Below are positions 19,078-35,504 of a DNA stretch of 64,000 nucleotides, one piece after another. A program made the position numbers and the translations under genes. The stretch's first letter is position 1. Each line of letters opens with the position of its first letter. Below the pieces are notes generated by a model that did not search any database, was not told the DNA's origin, and saw nothing but the letters and a program-made list of their open reading frames with translations. The stretch is from Enoplolaimus lenunculus (lineage: Eukaryota > Nematoda > Enoplea > Enoplida > Thoracostomopsidae). Location: NCBI GenBank assembly GCA_030248215.1, contig JASANG010002914.1, positions 143,960-207,959 of the forward strand, given 5' to 3'.

Positions 19078-20889
19078 TTGTTGTTGTTGCTGTTGTTGTT
19101 GTTGTTGTGGTTGTTGTTCTAGCAGTTGTCCAGCTGTTGCCATATTTAGTAGAAATAGCAAACCTGTCAAATATATTGCAGTTTTATGCATTAAATTACC
19201 AAAGGTACAATGATAGGATGCGAATGCCCCAAGCTTCCTGTCGGTGTTTTTGTTCCCTGAGTTACAATTGGCGAAAAACATATGTTAATTGATTCTTAGC
19301 ATTTGTCTAGACGCCGAGTATATGCTTATATTTCGATATTACGTTATAAAACACATTTTATAATTTATTAGTATACATTCATTAGACATGTTAAATTAAA
19401 GGTAATAAATGGCTCCAGGATCAAATATAGTTTGTCGAAAGTTTAAAGCCTATATAAACTTATGTTTTGAAAGTACATTCCAAAGTATAACCTTACATCA
19501 TCACTCAAGCTTTTGATACAAGACAAATAGACGTTTAATTCACCGGATGGTTATAATACCGGTTGATATTGTAATGTTTTAGTAATTGAGTTGTGGTTTA
19601 ATTTAGATGCGTTTTAGCAAAATCATAACTTGTATATACTGTATAAAATTTGTTTCTTGGTAACCTATGGTATTATGATGTTTGAATATTTTCAAAACAC
19701 AATTTAAACCAGTATTCTACATGTAAACACATTGTAATTTCAGAGGTACGCAACGAAACCGAAAAATTAAGCTGTCCAAAAACTTGAACGCATACTTGGA
19801 TCAAGCTGAAACGGCATTACATTTATTGGAGTTACTTCCACCGGTTGGCGCAGTTCGGTTGCTATTTCTGACGGTCGTGGTTCACCAATTTGACATCGAT
19901 CATTGGGACCGAGTGGACCGGGCCGTACTGGAAGAACTGAAGGCTCAACAGGTTTTCTGTCGTTCAAATTCCGACGCGCCGCAAGCATTTGTGATAATTC
20001 TTCAGCAGCACGCTCAGAGGCACGCGTGCGTAAAATCCGATTGATTGAGCTGACTGAAGGCACAGAGTTTGGAGCACAAACGCCTAAAATTGTAATTCAG
20101 ATAGAAATTTTATAATTATATATATATTCCAATATTCTGAAATGCGTATAGCACCTATCACCCGTTTAGCGATAACTCTTTCAAACTGACAAACCATTGG
20201 AATTGCGTATCTCAAAATTAGCTCAGAAATGGAAAAATTCAATACACGAAAATGTGCAAAAAATTAGTCAAAAGCTTAACGTATTCACTCGAATAAATGA
20301 ATCGCGTTATCAAACCAAGATGGACTATGCATTTTGAAATAAAATTTCTTTACTGCAATTTTCCATATATGAGAGGGTATGGGCATAACGTAACTTTTTC
20401 CTACACAGAAAGTACCTTGTTGCAGTCTAAAGTATAGAAAATCTACCCTTGGATAAATCCAAACCAGGTCTCTGAAAACAATTTCAGTACACCAAAACTT
20501 AGGCAGATAAAAGTCACTATAAGCTCCATGTTTGCCTTAACATTTATGGTAATGTAAACAAATATTAACTCTTTCTGGCACGAATATTTTGTATTTAATC
20601 TCAAATATAATTTTAAGTTAGAATTCGATCAGCAGTTAATCGCCTGGGATGTCATTGACCAAACTTGTCACATACCGTCAGCGAGTAATTTCTCTCGTAT
20701 TTCCCATGCGAATATCGTTGGATTATCACGTTTGTAGTGTTCAATACGTGCGACGACTGTTGGAGTCGCGACTTTAGGTTTACTTCCGGTGACAGCGGTG
20801 AAAGCCTTTGAAGTTGACACTCCATGCTTGTGGCTTGAGTACGGAACGTGACGGTGAGATTGAATAAATTGAACAATGCGTTCAGACAT
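17897..20889 (-). CDS. eyg: Eyegone-like Pax transcription factor (RED half-domain plus homeodomain), 4 exons
   Basis: A nuclear DNA-binding regulator. Predicted exons on the minus strand are 20889-20676, 20083-19796, about 19163-18706 and 18466-17897. Phases agree and give about 509 codons. Exon 1 carries [19 protein letters not shown] and [13 protein letters not shown]; exon 2 continues [20 protein letters not shown], together the RED half of a paired domain. The sequence before GSKPKV ([13 protein letters not shown]) is not the end of a PAI subdomain, and RILR.RA.ERAAEE fits Eyegone. Exon 3 has a poly-Gln tract (about 19035-19125), then a homeodomain ([19 protein letters not shown]) that is split after RVQ and finished in exon 4 by [13 protein letters not shown], with the Pax-class Ser50. 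The C-terminal 170 residues are unrecognised. The ATG at 20889 and the 19163 acceptor (an alternative is 19133) are inferred. Upstream exons are possible. Confidence 0.85.
18601..18635. repeat. (TA)n microsatellite in the Pax intron
   Basis: An alternating AT run of about 35 bases between the two homeodomain exons. Confidence 0.9.
19450..19567 (+). mobile_element. Family C fragment in a Pax intron
   Basis: It matches the middle of family C copies: ACATTCCAAAGTATAACCTT, then TCACTCAAGCTTTTGAT, then GGTTATAATACCGG. Both ends are missing. Confidence 0.6.
20124..20265 (+). mobile_element. Family F fragment in a Pax intron
   Basis: It resembles 34621-34740: TATTCTGAAATGCGTATAGC, then ACCTATCACC..TTTAGCGATA, then CAAACTGACAAACC. 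The other end is not found. Confidence 0.5.
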
Positions 20890-21539
20890 TATTTCACATA
20901 TGTACTTAAGCAAACTTTATTGTAGTTTTCAAGTGTAGCATACCAACTTTTTGATTTTAGTTTCTGTTCGAGTACGAATTGTGCGTTGGAACGAACGAAA
21001 AAACTGTTTGAACAATAAAATAAAAATAGCCAGAAAAGTTAATTCAAAGTAGAAAAACATTTTCTAAACTCAAAATTGAACTTATTAGGCAAACGCTTTG
21101 ATTATTCAGATTTTATAAGAATAAACAAAAATTATGCCAAACAGCTTTACACCCTGTCAAGACATAATCGTTTTCGAGCAGAGTTGATTTTCTGGCTAGA
21201 AGTATTTTCCATGCGTGTCGAGTTATATAACGGCAGTTCTGCGCAGGTAAATAGTATTACCAGGAGTGCATGATATTTAACGAGTGTGCAACTTGGTACA
21301 TTTTGTGTACAAAAGAACATACCCAGCGCACGTTATGTTATTAGCCTGCCCCTCTTATTCAGGGGTACAATTGAGCGATAATCTTCACTTTGAGTGTTAA
21401 ACAGTTAATTGGTTGCTTCGATTAAACGCTACCTATATAGCATATTTCCGATAACATCGACCCGCTAAATAAGTTGGGAGCGCAAAAATACGAGCGCTGG
21501 TTTTTGCGCCACGCTAAATCAGACACGGGCACACTCTTG

Positions 21540-21590
21540 TCTAACAGTGATCATCCACTCTTGATATTACCAAGAGTGGATGATATCCAC
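21540..21590. repeat. Perfect-looking hairpin built from an inverted repeat
   Basis: ATCATCCACTCTTG is followed after six bases by CAAGAGTGGATGAT, a 14-bp stem. The half-sequence GATCATCCACTCTTGGTATTA recurs at 21878-21898, and a worn form (ACCAGGAGTGCATGATAT) at 21259-21276, so this is a dispersed motif over about 650 bp. Confidence 0.6.
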
Positions 21591-22445
21591 CTTGCAGAAG
21601 AGTGTGCAACTGCTTGGGCTGTGCATGGTGCAAAGTGTACCAGCACGCATTGCATTTTTGCTCGATCCCCCTGATTTGGGAGGGGTAGTCACTCACCAAT
21701 TAATCTACATAGTAAACATAGGAGTTAAAATATAATCGGAGCGACTTTAGCTAAAATTCAAAATATTGGTTCAACGTTCCCCCCCAAATAAGGGGTAGGC
21801 CAAAAATGCAACGCGTGCCGGGTACATTCTTTAATACACAGAATGTACCCAGTTGCATACTCTTGTTATAAAGAGTGATCATCCACTCTTGGTATTACTA
21901 ATTAGCTTGCGTATGAACGATCTTGGATGCCGCAGTGAGACGCTACAAACTATTGACAATTTAAATGCTTGTAGACGCAGTTTGTCGCATGACAATAGTC
22001 GTACACCGCCAAACGGCGGGACAAACCAATTTATTAGTAAAATTTGTTTGACTTGCTGCGCAATCCAACGACCTACAAATATAGCATCTTCTTTAGTCAA
22101 CCGCAAAATTTAGTAAATTTACATGTTCACTTATAGGCGGATTCAGGATTTTGGAAAGCGGGGTACGTTCTATTAAAACTTTGAGGATTATAGTTATTGC
22201 AAACTGAAACCGCATTTAAAAAGACCGCTGTACAAAACACCCAAGAGTCATTGGCGCCTTAACCCATTTGGCTTTGTCTCTTTTGAGTACGTCAACTTTA
22301 AACTGAACAGACAAAATATTGTAACTTAGAAATCATAGCGAAAGCATTGCACAGCTTGCAATTATTTGAATCCAATGAATTAATGAATGTATTTTCTAAT
22401 ATTTGCAGTAGTTATCATCAGTTGTTGATAGGTTATGTAAGTTTT

Positions 22446-22629
22446 GGCCCATGTATAGAACAGGGCCGCAACAGTAGTATTAGCATATTCCTAAGCCTAA
22501 GCCTAAACCTAAGCGTATGGATGAGCGTATTCCTAAGCCTAAGCCTAAGCAAAAAATTAGTCTAAAGCTTAAACTGACTCCATTTTAGCGCCTCCGGAAA
22601 ACGATTCAGCCCTGTTCTATACATGGGCC
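22446..22629 (+). mobile_element. TTAGGC-bearing MITE (family T) with perfect 8-bp target duplication
   Basis: A 184-bp copy, GGCCCATGTATAGAACAGGG to CCCTGTTCTATACATGGGCC, with GCCTAA hexamers inside. TAAGTTTT stands immediately before and immediately after it, an exact 8-bp direct repeat. This is the clearest member and fixes the element ends. Confidence 0.92.
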
Positions 22630-22635
22630 TAAGTT

Positions 22636-22917
22636 TTGAATTCAGCAGAAAGTTTTATAAATTTAGCACATTTTCAGACTACGGCAGTACAGTCACGATA
22701 CAAGTACCTAAACAAAGCAACTCGGCGTTGTTGTCGGCTTACAATATCGAAGACAAATTTGATTAACACGTTTTATTCTAAAAGATATTTAATTATTACA
22801 AAGTTTGTCAATCTGTATTCAAACGGCGATTGCAAAATCAAGACCATTAATGTGACAGTTGATTCAGTACCATCTCACGAAACTCGAACAATTATAGTAA
22901 AGGGCGCTAAAGCTTAA
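22636..22917 (+). other. 93-codon open frame, function unknown
   Basis: An open frame begins seven bases after a family T element. It is basic, with no motif I recognise; the end is KTINVTVDSVPSHE.. then RTIIVKGAKA. There is no convincing splice partner. It could be an isolated exon or chance. Confidence 0.15.
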
Positions 22918-25465
22918 AATTGGTCGTATGCAACCACTATGTCAATCGGCCAAATTACAAATAATTAATGCGATTTTAAAACACATTTTCAGGATACTGT
23001 AGCAGTTTACTGTAGTGCAGTTTGCAATTTTCTGCAATTTTTGTTTAAATGCATAGTATGCTGTAACTCAATATAAAATTGTTTGTTTCTCGCTAATATT
23101 AAGTAGTGCGATGTCTGTGTGAAACTTTTCAAGTTATTGCTCGTGATGCACTGGCGGTACTATTGCAACATTTTTGCCGCACCATTTACAAATTCACACC
23201 AGCTGCAATTCGAAGCCAGGGACTGCTAGCAGAAGCAACATCATTTCTTGCCAATCAACGAAAATTTTTCTTACATAGAATTAGTTAAATGCTGATGGTA
23301 ACTTTTTTGGTTTATAACAGCGACAATGTCCACTAGGACAGCTCTATCCCCCGGTAGTTGTGCGGCCCTGAGTCGCAATGTTTTACAAACCAGCGTGCGC
23401 CGAGACCACCTTGTTGACAGTAATGTGTTAAAATGCCGATTTAGAACGAGCAAACACTGTTTTAAAAGCTGAGTACCAAAACACTTCAAGATAACAAATT
23501 TTTGTCGCTTTCCTTCTTAACACATTTTGTTAAACAGTAAAATTATGTTTGAAATTTCAAGCACACTCCGTGTTTCGAAACTTTAACTCTTGTATAGTTT
23601 TAAATTGGCTGAAACGGTGTTAGCGTTGATTTGTACAATGTTTAAACAAAAATAAGCCAAAATTTAAGCCGTGAGAGTAGCTGCTTGTTATTAAGAGCTT
23701 GCGATAATTCTGATGAGTTCAAGCTGAAAATAACGTAGGTATGATTGAACATTGTGGTAAGTGTAAGAATTTCTGGCGAAGCGCACGATATACAATAGTG
23801 GAAATAGCTTGCGAGTGAAGCGAACGAGAATCCAAACGCAGTTTCAGTATATGCTGTATTTTAAAAAAAATGGTTTCGACCTTTGTTGGAAAAACTGCGC
23901 TTGAATGGGCGCCACACGTATTCGCCAATGATCGCTGGTGTTTGCCCAAAAATGTTCGAATTTCAAAAATTTAGAGTATATTTGAGCGTCCCTCCGTGAT
24001 CAAGTCATACCGAAATTTGGAATTTTTAAATAAATTCTATTAAAGATAGTGAGCTCGTTACGACCCAAAAATATTTTTCTGTCGAAAAGTTTGGCAAATT
24101 AAAACATGGTACCAATCGTTTCATTGCGCGAAAAATTTAGCACCATTTGGCTCAGCTCCGCAAGCAGTATCCAACGATATTTATATTTAGTATAAGTTTT
24201 CGACAAAAATATTTTGGGTTGCAGGTGAAAACGTGGGACTTTAAAAAATAAAATGTTTCAAAAATTAATATTTGAATGTGGATTTGCTACTGGAAGTCAG
24301 GAGAAGCAGCAATACTGACGGAGTACCCCTGGTCAAGATTCTCCTAGCAGAAAATGTTACCAACACGTCTTTATATTTTTAACACAGCTCGGAATCAATC
24401 TTAACAAATTTAGGAACAAAAATCGTTTAAGTTTAACTATTATATTTTGCGAGATTGACCCAAACTCTCTAATATTTCTCCGGTACGTCGCCCTTCCTAA
24501 TTATCAAGATGACCCTATAGTTTTTGACCATTTCATCAAACAGCGTCCGGTGTCGTCCGGTGTCGTCTGGTGGTCGTCCGGCACTGTACGGCAAATTTTA
24601 CATTTTGTTTAAACTTTTAAATATAAAAAACTGATTGAAATATATACCTCGAATATTTTGTAAATATATTCATTCAATTATCCTCACTGCAAACATTTTT
24701 AGAGCCATTTAGGCATTTAATACCATTTTATTTCAGAGATGTATAGTATGGTATTTGGCGTCTGTATATTGAGAAATGTTTATCCTGTTTGTAGGTGTAA
24801 GTTTGCATATTCATTTATTGGCGCATAAGTATTGGAGTTCTTCCACTCAGGCAAACAACAATGGAACCATTGCTTTTTACGGTTTTTTCTTCTTCATTAT
24901 ACCATTTCTGCTTACCTGATCGCTGATTTCCTACCGACAGAATCAAAATCTAGTGATAATTGCAATAAGTCTTTGGCCACTCGCTCGCGAGTTTTCCTTC
25001 ATTGTAAAAACTGCTGGTTTCGATGCAGACCGTGGCTACACAGTTCGCGTAAAAGTCACACCCTTATATTAAAATGCATTCTTCGCTCGAGTTTCTTTTC
25101 TTGCTTCAGATTCAGGACTGAATGGTGAGAAATACTGACTCGCAAAAAACTTCATTGATACTTGTGATTTAAAAGTTAAAACTACAAAACTTGAGTGAAA
25201 TGTTGACTTAAGTCAAAATCGAACTCAAGTTGTCTCTGTGAAATCCAGCAAAATAAAAAAATTTAACCGTTCAAAAATATGAAAATTTTGAAAACTACCA
25301 TCGTAGTTTAAAACGCAACGTTGAAATTTTCGAATCACGGTGAAAAAGGTGCCACTATTGCGCACGCCATTGCGTGAGTCGCCGCAATGGTACACGACCC
25401 GGACATTGTTAACCTCACTGCCGTCCCAAACTCCCGCCTTCTCATCGGGGTTTTTAGATCTCGCG

Positions 25466-25692
25466 GCACTTTTGAAGGTGAGATTTTGGCATTTCGGGAT
25501 ACGATCGAAGGTAGAATTTTGGGATTTCGGGATATTGTACAAAGTAGAATTTTGGTATTTTGGGAGTTTGGGATGAGGTCGAAGGACAGATATTGGGTTT
25601 TTGGAATTTCAGATATGGTCGAAGGTGGATTTTGGGATTTCGGAGTATTGTCGAAAGTGGGATTTTGTGACGTCGAAATATGGTCGAAGATT
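25466..25692 (+). repeat. Minisatellite of about 34 bp, core GGTCGAAGGTAGAATTTTGG
   Basis: Six or so degenerate units of the pattern GGTCGAAGG..GATTTTGGGATTTCGGGATAT. The unit is roughly but not exactly 34 bp. Related units recur at about 27305-27395. An open frame runs through it (25387-25704) and reads as a periodic Phe/Gly/Trp-rich peptide, probably by chance. Confidence 0.65.
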
Positions 25693-25696
25693 GTAT

Positions 25697-26300
25697 ACTC
25701 CTAAAGCCTAAGCGTAAACTGAAACCTATATCTAAGGCCAAACCTAAGCCTAAACCTAAAAACTAAGCCTATGCCATTTACGTCTAATACTTAAACCAAA
25801 GTCTGCTCCAAAAGCCTAAGCCTAAACCCAAGCTTAAGGTTAAGGCTAAGCCTAAGCCTAAGCGTAAAGATTTAATCCCAAGGGTCCAAATGTGCGACTC
25901 AGCGAGCCGAATTTGGCTCTAGTGGAGTCGAATTTGACTCAGTTTGTGTAGTCCCGTAGAGCCTATTTCGGAGAGAGTCAATTTGACTCACCATTTTTTG
26001 CAGTGTATTCCTAAAGCCGCAGCTTAAGCCTAAATTAAAGATTTAGTCCAAGGTACATTTAAGATCTAATCTATGCTTAAACCAAAGCCTATTCCTAAAG
26101 CGTCTGCCTAAGCCTAAGTATATAAACTATGCCATTTACGGTGTATATGTTTAAACCAAAGCCTGCTCCTAAAGCCTAATTTCAAACCTAAGCCCAAGCA
26201 TAAGCCTTAGCTGAAGCACAAGCCTGCGCTTAAGCCTAAGCTTTTCCAAAGCCTAAACACCTAATTCTAAATTTAAGTCCTAAACAAAAGACGAAGAATT
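25697..26300 (+). repeat. Long run of degenerate GCCTAA (TTAGGC) hexamers
   Basis: About 600 bp of scattered and tandem CCTAAG/CCTAAA hexamers, much longer than in any single family T element here and without clear family T ends. It is interrupted at about 25888-26005 by part of a family B MITE. It may be several nested copies or an expanded interstitial telomere-like tract. Confidence 0.7.
25888..26005. mobile_element. Family B MITE, one end missing, nested in hexamer repeats
   Basis: It retains GTCGAATTTGACTCAGTTTG, then GTCCCGTAGAGCCTATTTCG, and the terminal CCATTTTTTGCAGTG. About half of the full 209-bp form. Confidence 0.75.
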
Positions 26301-28279
26301 GTGTATTTTAAACCTAATCTTGAGCCAGGGCCAGAGCAGCTACCCCCATATTTGGTGTTTGGTTACCCCTAAACCGGTCCCACCGTAAACTGGTTGAAAC
26401 AAAAACCGCTTAATATTTAAAATGCGTCGGACATCCCGCTCGCGAGTTTGGTGGCCCCCACCCTGGAATGTGGGGGGAGTCCCCACCCATGCCTGCTCCG
26501 GCACTGTCTTGAGCCAAAGGATTGCCTAATCCTAAATCTGAGCTTATAAAGCCCAAGGAATTGTTTGCGATGAATTCTATTGAAGTCACAAAATTCCGAA
26601 AAACCAAACTCCCGCCGCAAACAAAAGCTATCAATTTTTTGGCTGGGACGGTATGGGATTTTGGAACGGCAGTACATGAGCCGCCGACCCAACCATATGC
26701 TGTTCAACATTTGCAACTTAGGCTGGGTTCAGAGCCGGATCCAAAAATTTCTGATGTGGGGCGGGCTGGCACATGTTACGAAATGCAAAAATTGTAAGGC
26801 AGGAACCTTATCATTTTATAACCAGAAATTTTCTGAGTGTGAAAAATTGTAAGGTAAAGGTTTTAAGGACCTTACAACTTTATCTCAAAAAATTCTGCGG
26901 GTAAAATTGTTTTTTGCAAAAAACTTTTAAGGAGAAAAATTGTAAGGTAGAGACCTAACCATTTTGACACAAAAAAATTCTTGTGGGGGGCGTACGCCCC
27001 CTCCCTCCGCCTTCCCTCTGGATTTGCTATTGACTGAGTTGCAAACACTTGACCTCAGTCGACTTCGATTTAAAGTCCATGTTATAAACGTCGACTTCGG
27101 CTAGAATAGATGTCCCACTTGAAGTCGAGAAAACATTGAAATTTTAACGAATCGAAATTATTTATTGGTAGCGCCTTGGTGTAAACTTCACCATTTCTCC
27201 AGTGATCTAGTTTTCAAAGTAATAAAATGCTTGTTGAATGTCTAAGGGTTAATTATAATTAAAAGTTACAAAATTTAACTCACATCATGACAAGTGGGAA
27301 TTTGAGCTTTTGGGATGTGGTCGAAAGTGGGGTTTTGGGGTTTTCGGATTTCGGAATCAGCCGAAGATCGGAATTTGGGATATCTGGATATCACAAACAG
27401 TTTAGTTACAGGTAAATGCTGATGCATTTCAAGGTGCTTTCACGAACTGTAAAATTTTTAAAGCGCATGCTTGTCTAAACACTGCGCTCACAGTATACAC
27501 TCTACAGAAAGTTTTATATATAGCCAGAAACAACTCAAAGAATACTTAACATATTCTTAGAATCATGTGTCTCAAAAGTATTGACGCGACAGAATCACCA
27601 ACAACTCGTCTACTAAACTCAGTCGGTGTAGTAGTAGTGGTGGTAGTGGTTAGATTTATTATACTGGTCTGTCATGTGTTGTGATGTATTGCCTTAGCTA
27701 GTGATTCTAGCAAACAGCTTGAGTTAACGTTTACAATCTTTGTATTACAAGCGGCACAAACTTCGTAGACACCGTTTTATGCTCATTGGGTTGAGCCCGT
27801 TTCACACATGTAAGTTCTGCAGCAAAAATTCGCACATGCAACATGCATGTGAGAATTCAGTCTCAAAACTGGTTTAAAGTTGTCGGAGCGCAAATTCCCT
27901 GAAATTTATGTTATTTACATCGCGCGTGTAAACGCAGTTACGCCCGATTCACTTCACATACGAAAGTTTTGCAGTGGTACTGCATACCAGCGACTTGCAC
28001 GAATAATTTGCAGCTCAAGTCTTTGTAAAGAAAAACCATTTTACGTTCTGAATTTTGACAGGAAATATAAGAATAATTTGCTGAAACATAATGGACCGAT
28101 TATCTGTTCCCGATTATGTGTTCCGCAAATGAAATTAAATTACTTCTACTTGCAAGGACGTTTATATTTTTTAATTAATTCTTTGCGCATATTCATCATG
28201 CACAAATTCTGGCTGCAAGTTCTCCGAATGAACTTTCGAAAAAACGCGCTATCGCCGTGGACTGCGAAATGTCAGTCTA

Positions 28280-28546
28280 GGTAGGAGCCAAGGGACATCA
28301 GACCTTTTTACTAAGCAGCTGGAAAAGCGGGCTACAGCGGGGATAGAACTCTCTGTCTACGGATCCTTAAGCGAACAGTCTCCCATTGCGCTACGCAGCC
28401 CGCCTGTCCAACTACCATTTTCGTCGACTATATTTGTCGACCGTATGCTGCCAGCTAGCATACATACAGTGCACTGCACTATATTGCATGTGCACATAAC
28501 GGACAAGCATGTCTCACATGCTTACATGCCCTTTTTTCAACAAGGT
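28280..28546 (-). mobile_element. tRNA-derived SINE (family H), copy 1
   Basis: Read on the minus strand it contains a tRNA-like core GCGGGCTGCGTAGCGCAATG ... GAGTTCTATCCC ... AGCCCGC, with a seven-base acceptor-type pairing GCGGGCT/AGCCCGC and A- and B-box-like motifs. It is preceded by AAGCATGTGAGACATGCTTG and GCTAGCTGGCAGCATAC. The same organisation occurs at 45488-45725. No tail repeat was identified. Confidence 0.7.
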
Positions 28547-28788
28547 CGTCCCTTGACCGTCCATCCTATTTTCGACTGGATACCGAGCTCATAGCGCGGC
28601 AATTTGCCATTAGGTCCCACCGAGACGGGCACTGCAAACAGCAAGCCCATGAATTCGGGTAGTTGGATTCACGGTCCGGAACGACCGCCTGTATAAAGGA
28701 GGGATGTCGGTATATGTGCACGTAAGTGTGGGTAAACCAAATATTGCCATGCCTGTGCACATATACCGGTATAAGAAGTTGTTGCAAT

Positions 28789-28860
28789 GACCACGTGGTG
28801 TAGTGGTTGCATGCTTGGCTCGAGCGCAAGAGGGCCGAGGTTCGATTCCCGGCGTGGTCA
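28789..28860 (+). tRNA. tRNA-like sequence, probably a pseudogene or SINE head
   Basis: Seventy-two bases with perfect seven-pair ends GACCACG/CGTGGTC and a final A, an A box (TGGTGTAGTGG) and a B box (GGTTCGATTCC). The D arm is plausible. The anticodon arm has CTTG/CAAG pairing with a nine-base loop, and the T stem has mismatches, so it is not a good functional tRNA and I name no anticodon. It may be a retro-copy. Confidence 0.4.
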
Positions 28861-29138
28861 TTAACTCTGGGCAGAACTTCAAACAGGGGTCGTGCAGACC
28901 GTATAATACCAACACGAAATATTCAACAAGGTTGACTTGAATAGTATTTGATCAATGAGCATTAAATTGGATTCGTATATAGCGTTCAAAAGCTTTTGTA
29001 ATTTGCTTTTGAATTGCCAGTTTTAATTAGTTTTAGAGTCATCAATAGCATATATTACATACTTCATCTTAACAACGTGTAATGAGCTTTACGCTTAGCT
29101 ATTGGAAGTTTCCAATTAGATTGTTGCATGAACCGACT

Positions 29139-34587
<5,449 letters not shown>

Positions 34588-34620
34588 AATATTATTCTCA
34601 TATCTAAACATTGCGCACTA

Positions 34621-34837
34621 GGGCCCGTATTCTCAAATGCGAATAGCATCTATCACTAGTTAGCGATAGGTTTTCAAACTGACGAACCTCAAAAATTGCA
34701 TATCTAAAAATTTGTAGACAAAGACATATGTGCGAAAATTTTGCTGAATTTGGAACCTCATCATGTGCTGGTTCGAAAGGTACAAGACCTATCATCACCT
34801 GATGATAGTTGCTACGCACATTTGAGATTACGGTTCT
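34621..34837. mobile_element. Family F TIR element
   Basis: The ends are GGGCCCGTATTCTCAAATG and the inverse CATTTGAGATTACGGTTCT. An inner inverted pair (TATCACTAGTTAGCGATAGG against CCTATCATCACCTGATGATAG) gives it a stem-loop character. It lies 34 bp after the ALDH9 stop codon, so it may sit in the 3' UTR. It is related to the core of the palindrome at 59261-60142. Confidence 0.7.
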
Positions 34838-35007
34838 AGTTTGCAAATGATTGTGGACCTTTATTTGATTCGGTTTGTTTTCTAAGATAGAATAGTAAAC
34901 AACACTGTTGGCAGTGAAATTGAAGATTCATCACGCCAGCAATCAAGAGACAAAATGGCTGTTTAACAGATTTCTTCGCGTCTGCGCTTACGTAGGCCTT
35001 AAGACTC

Positions 35008-35122
35008 GGCCCATGTTAGATCATGGGCGACCGTTTTTCTGTTGACTCCTACGGCGTAAGCTTAAGCTTTAGATTAGTTTTTGCTTAGGCTTACGCTTTT
35101 CCTTAGACTTAGGCATACGCTT
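35008..35122 (-). mobile_element. TTAGGC-bearing MITE, truncated by the adjoining family E element
   Basis: The left end is GGCCCATGTTAGATCATGGG, then CGTTTTTCTG, then TTTTTGCTTAGGCTTACGC. The hexamers stop where CCAGGGTTCC of family E begins, so the second element probably landed in or next to this one. Confidence 0.6.
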
Positions 35123-35504
35123 CCAGGGTTCCAACAGGGACTAAATTTCGCCAGAACAGGAACAGGAACAGCAATTGAACCTTTTTGCCGAAACACCAAC
35201 ATGAACTGGAATTTAAAATAATTTTCAACACCGATACTGCTTTACGTATTAGTAAACTCAAAAACACGTGCATTAAGCTAGTTTTGGGATATTTTTTCGT
35301 TTTCATCATTAATACAAAATCACTCACCAATTTTCAATTTAACAAGTTATCAACTAAAGAACTTCGACTAGTTATTTCACAACTACAAAATTTTTTAATG
35401 TTTAAATTATTTGACACATCACAGTAAAAATTCCAGTTCCTGCGTCTTTGAATGCAGGAACACGAACAGGAATTGAATTTGTGTGAATTCCGGTGGAACC
35501 CTGG
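35123..35504. mobile_element. Family E TIR element (about 380 bp)
   Basis: The ends are CCAGGGTTCCAACAGGGACT and the inverse TTCCGGTGGAACCCTGG. Just inside are GAACAGGAACAGGAACAG and the inverse CTGCGTC..GCAGGAACACG. AT-rich core; no coding frame of note. Confidence 0.75.

Larger units (their letters stand above)
20890..29138. other. Intergenic region; repeats, no gene recognised
   Basis: Between the Pax and ALDH9 genes, which diverge from here, so both promoters should lie in this region. It holds a hairpin (21540-21590), a family T copy (22446), a 93-codon frame of unknown worth (22636-22917), a minisatellite (25466-25692), hexamer-rich DNA (25697-26300), a SINE (28280-28546) and a tRNA-like sequence (28789-28860). 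22920-25100 and 26320-27870 hold only AT-rich DNA and short frames I cannot support. Confidence 0.6.

Noticed and set aside
19026-19292. Val-rich open frame on the plus strand
   Set aside because: It is the antisense of the poly-Gln tract in the Pax gene.
25697-26300. A true chromosome end
   Set aside because: The hexamers are degenerate, interrupted by a MITE and flanked by ordinary DNA on both sides; most other hexamer tracts are inside MITEs.
27880-28284. 134-codon open frame on the plus strand
   Set aside because: It starts without ATG, matches no family and ends at the edge of a SINE; it looks like chance.
28789-28860. Functional tRNA gene
   Set aside because: The ends and A/B boxes are good, but the anticodon arm and T stem do not fold properly, so it is kept only as tRNA-like.
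28566-28915. Two overlapping open frames on the minus strand
   Set aside because: They run through the tRNA-like sequence and repeat DNA; the readable text (such as TTPGIEPRPSCARA) is the usual translation of a tRNA-derived repeat.
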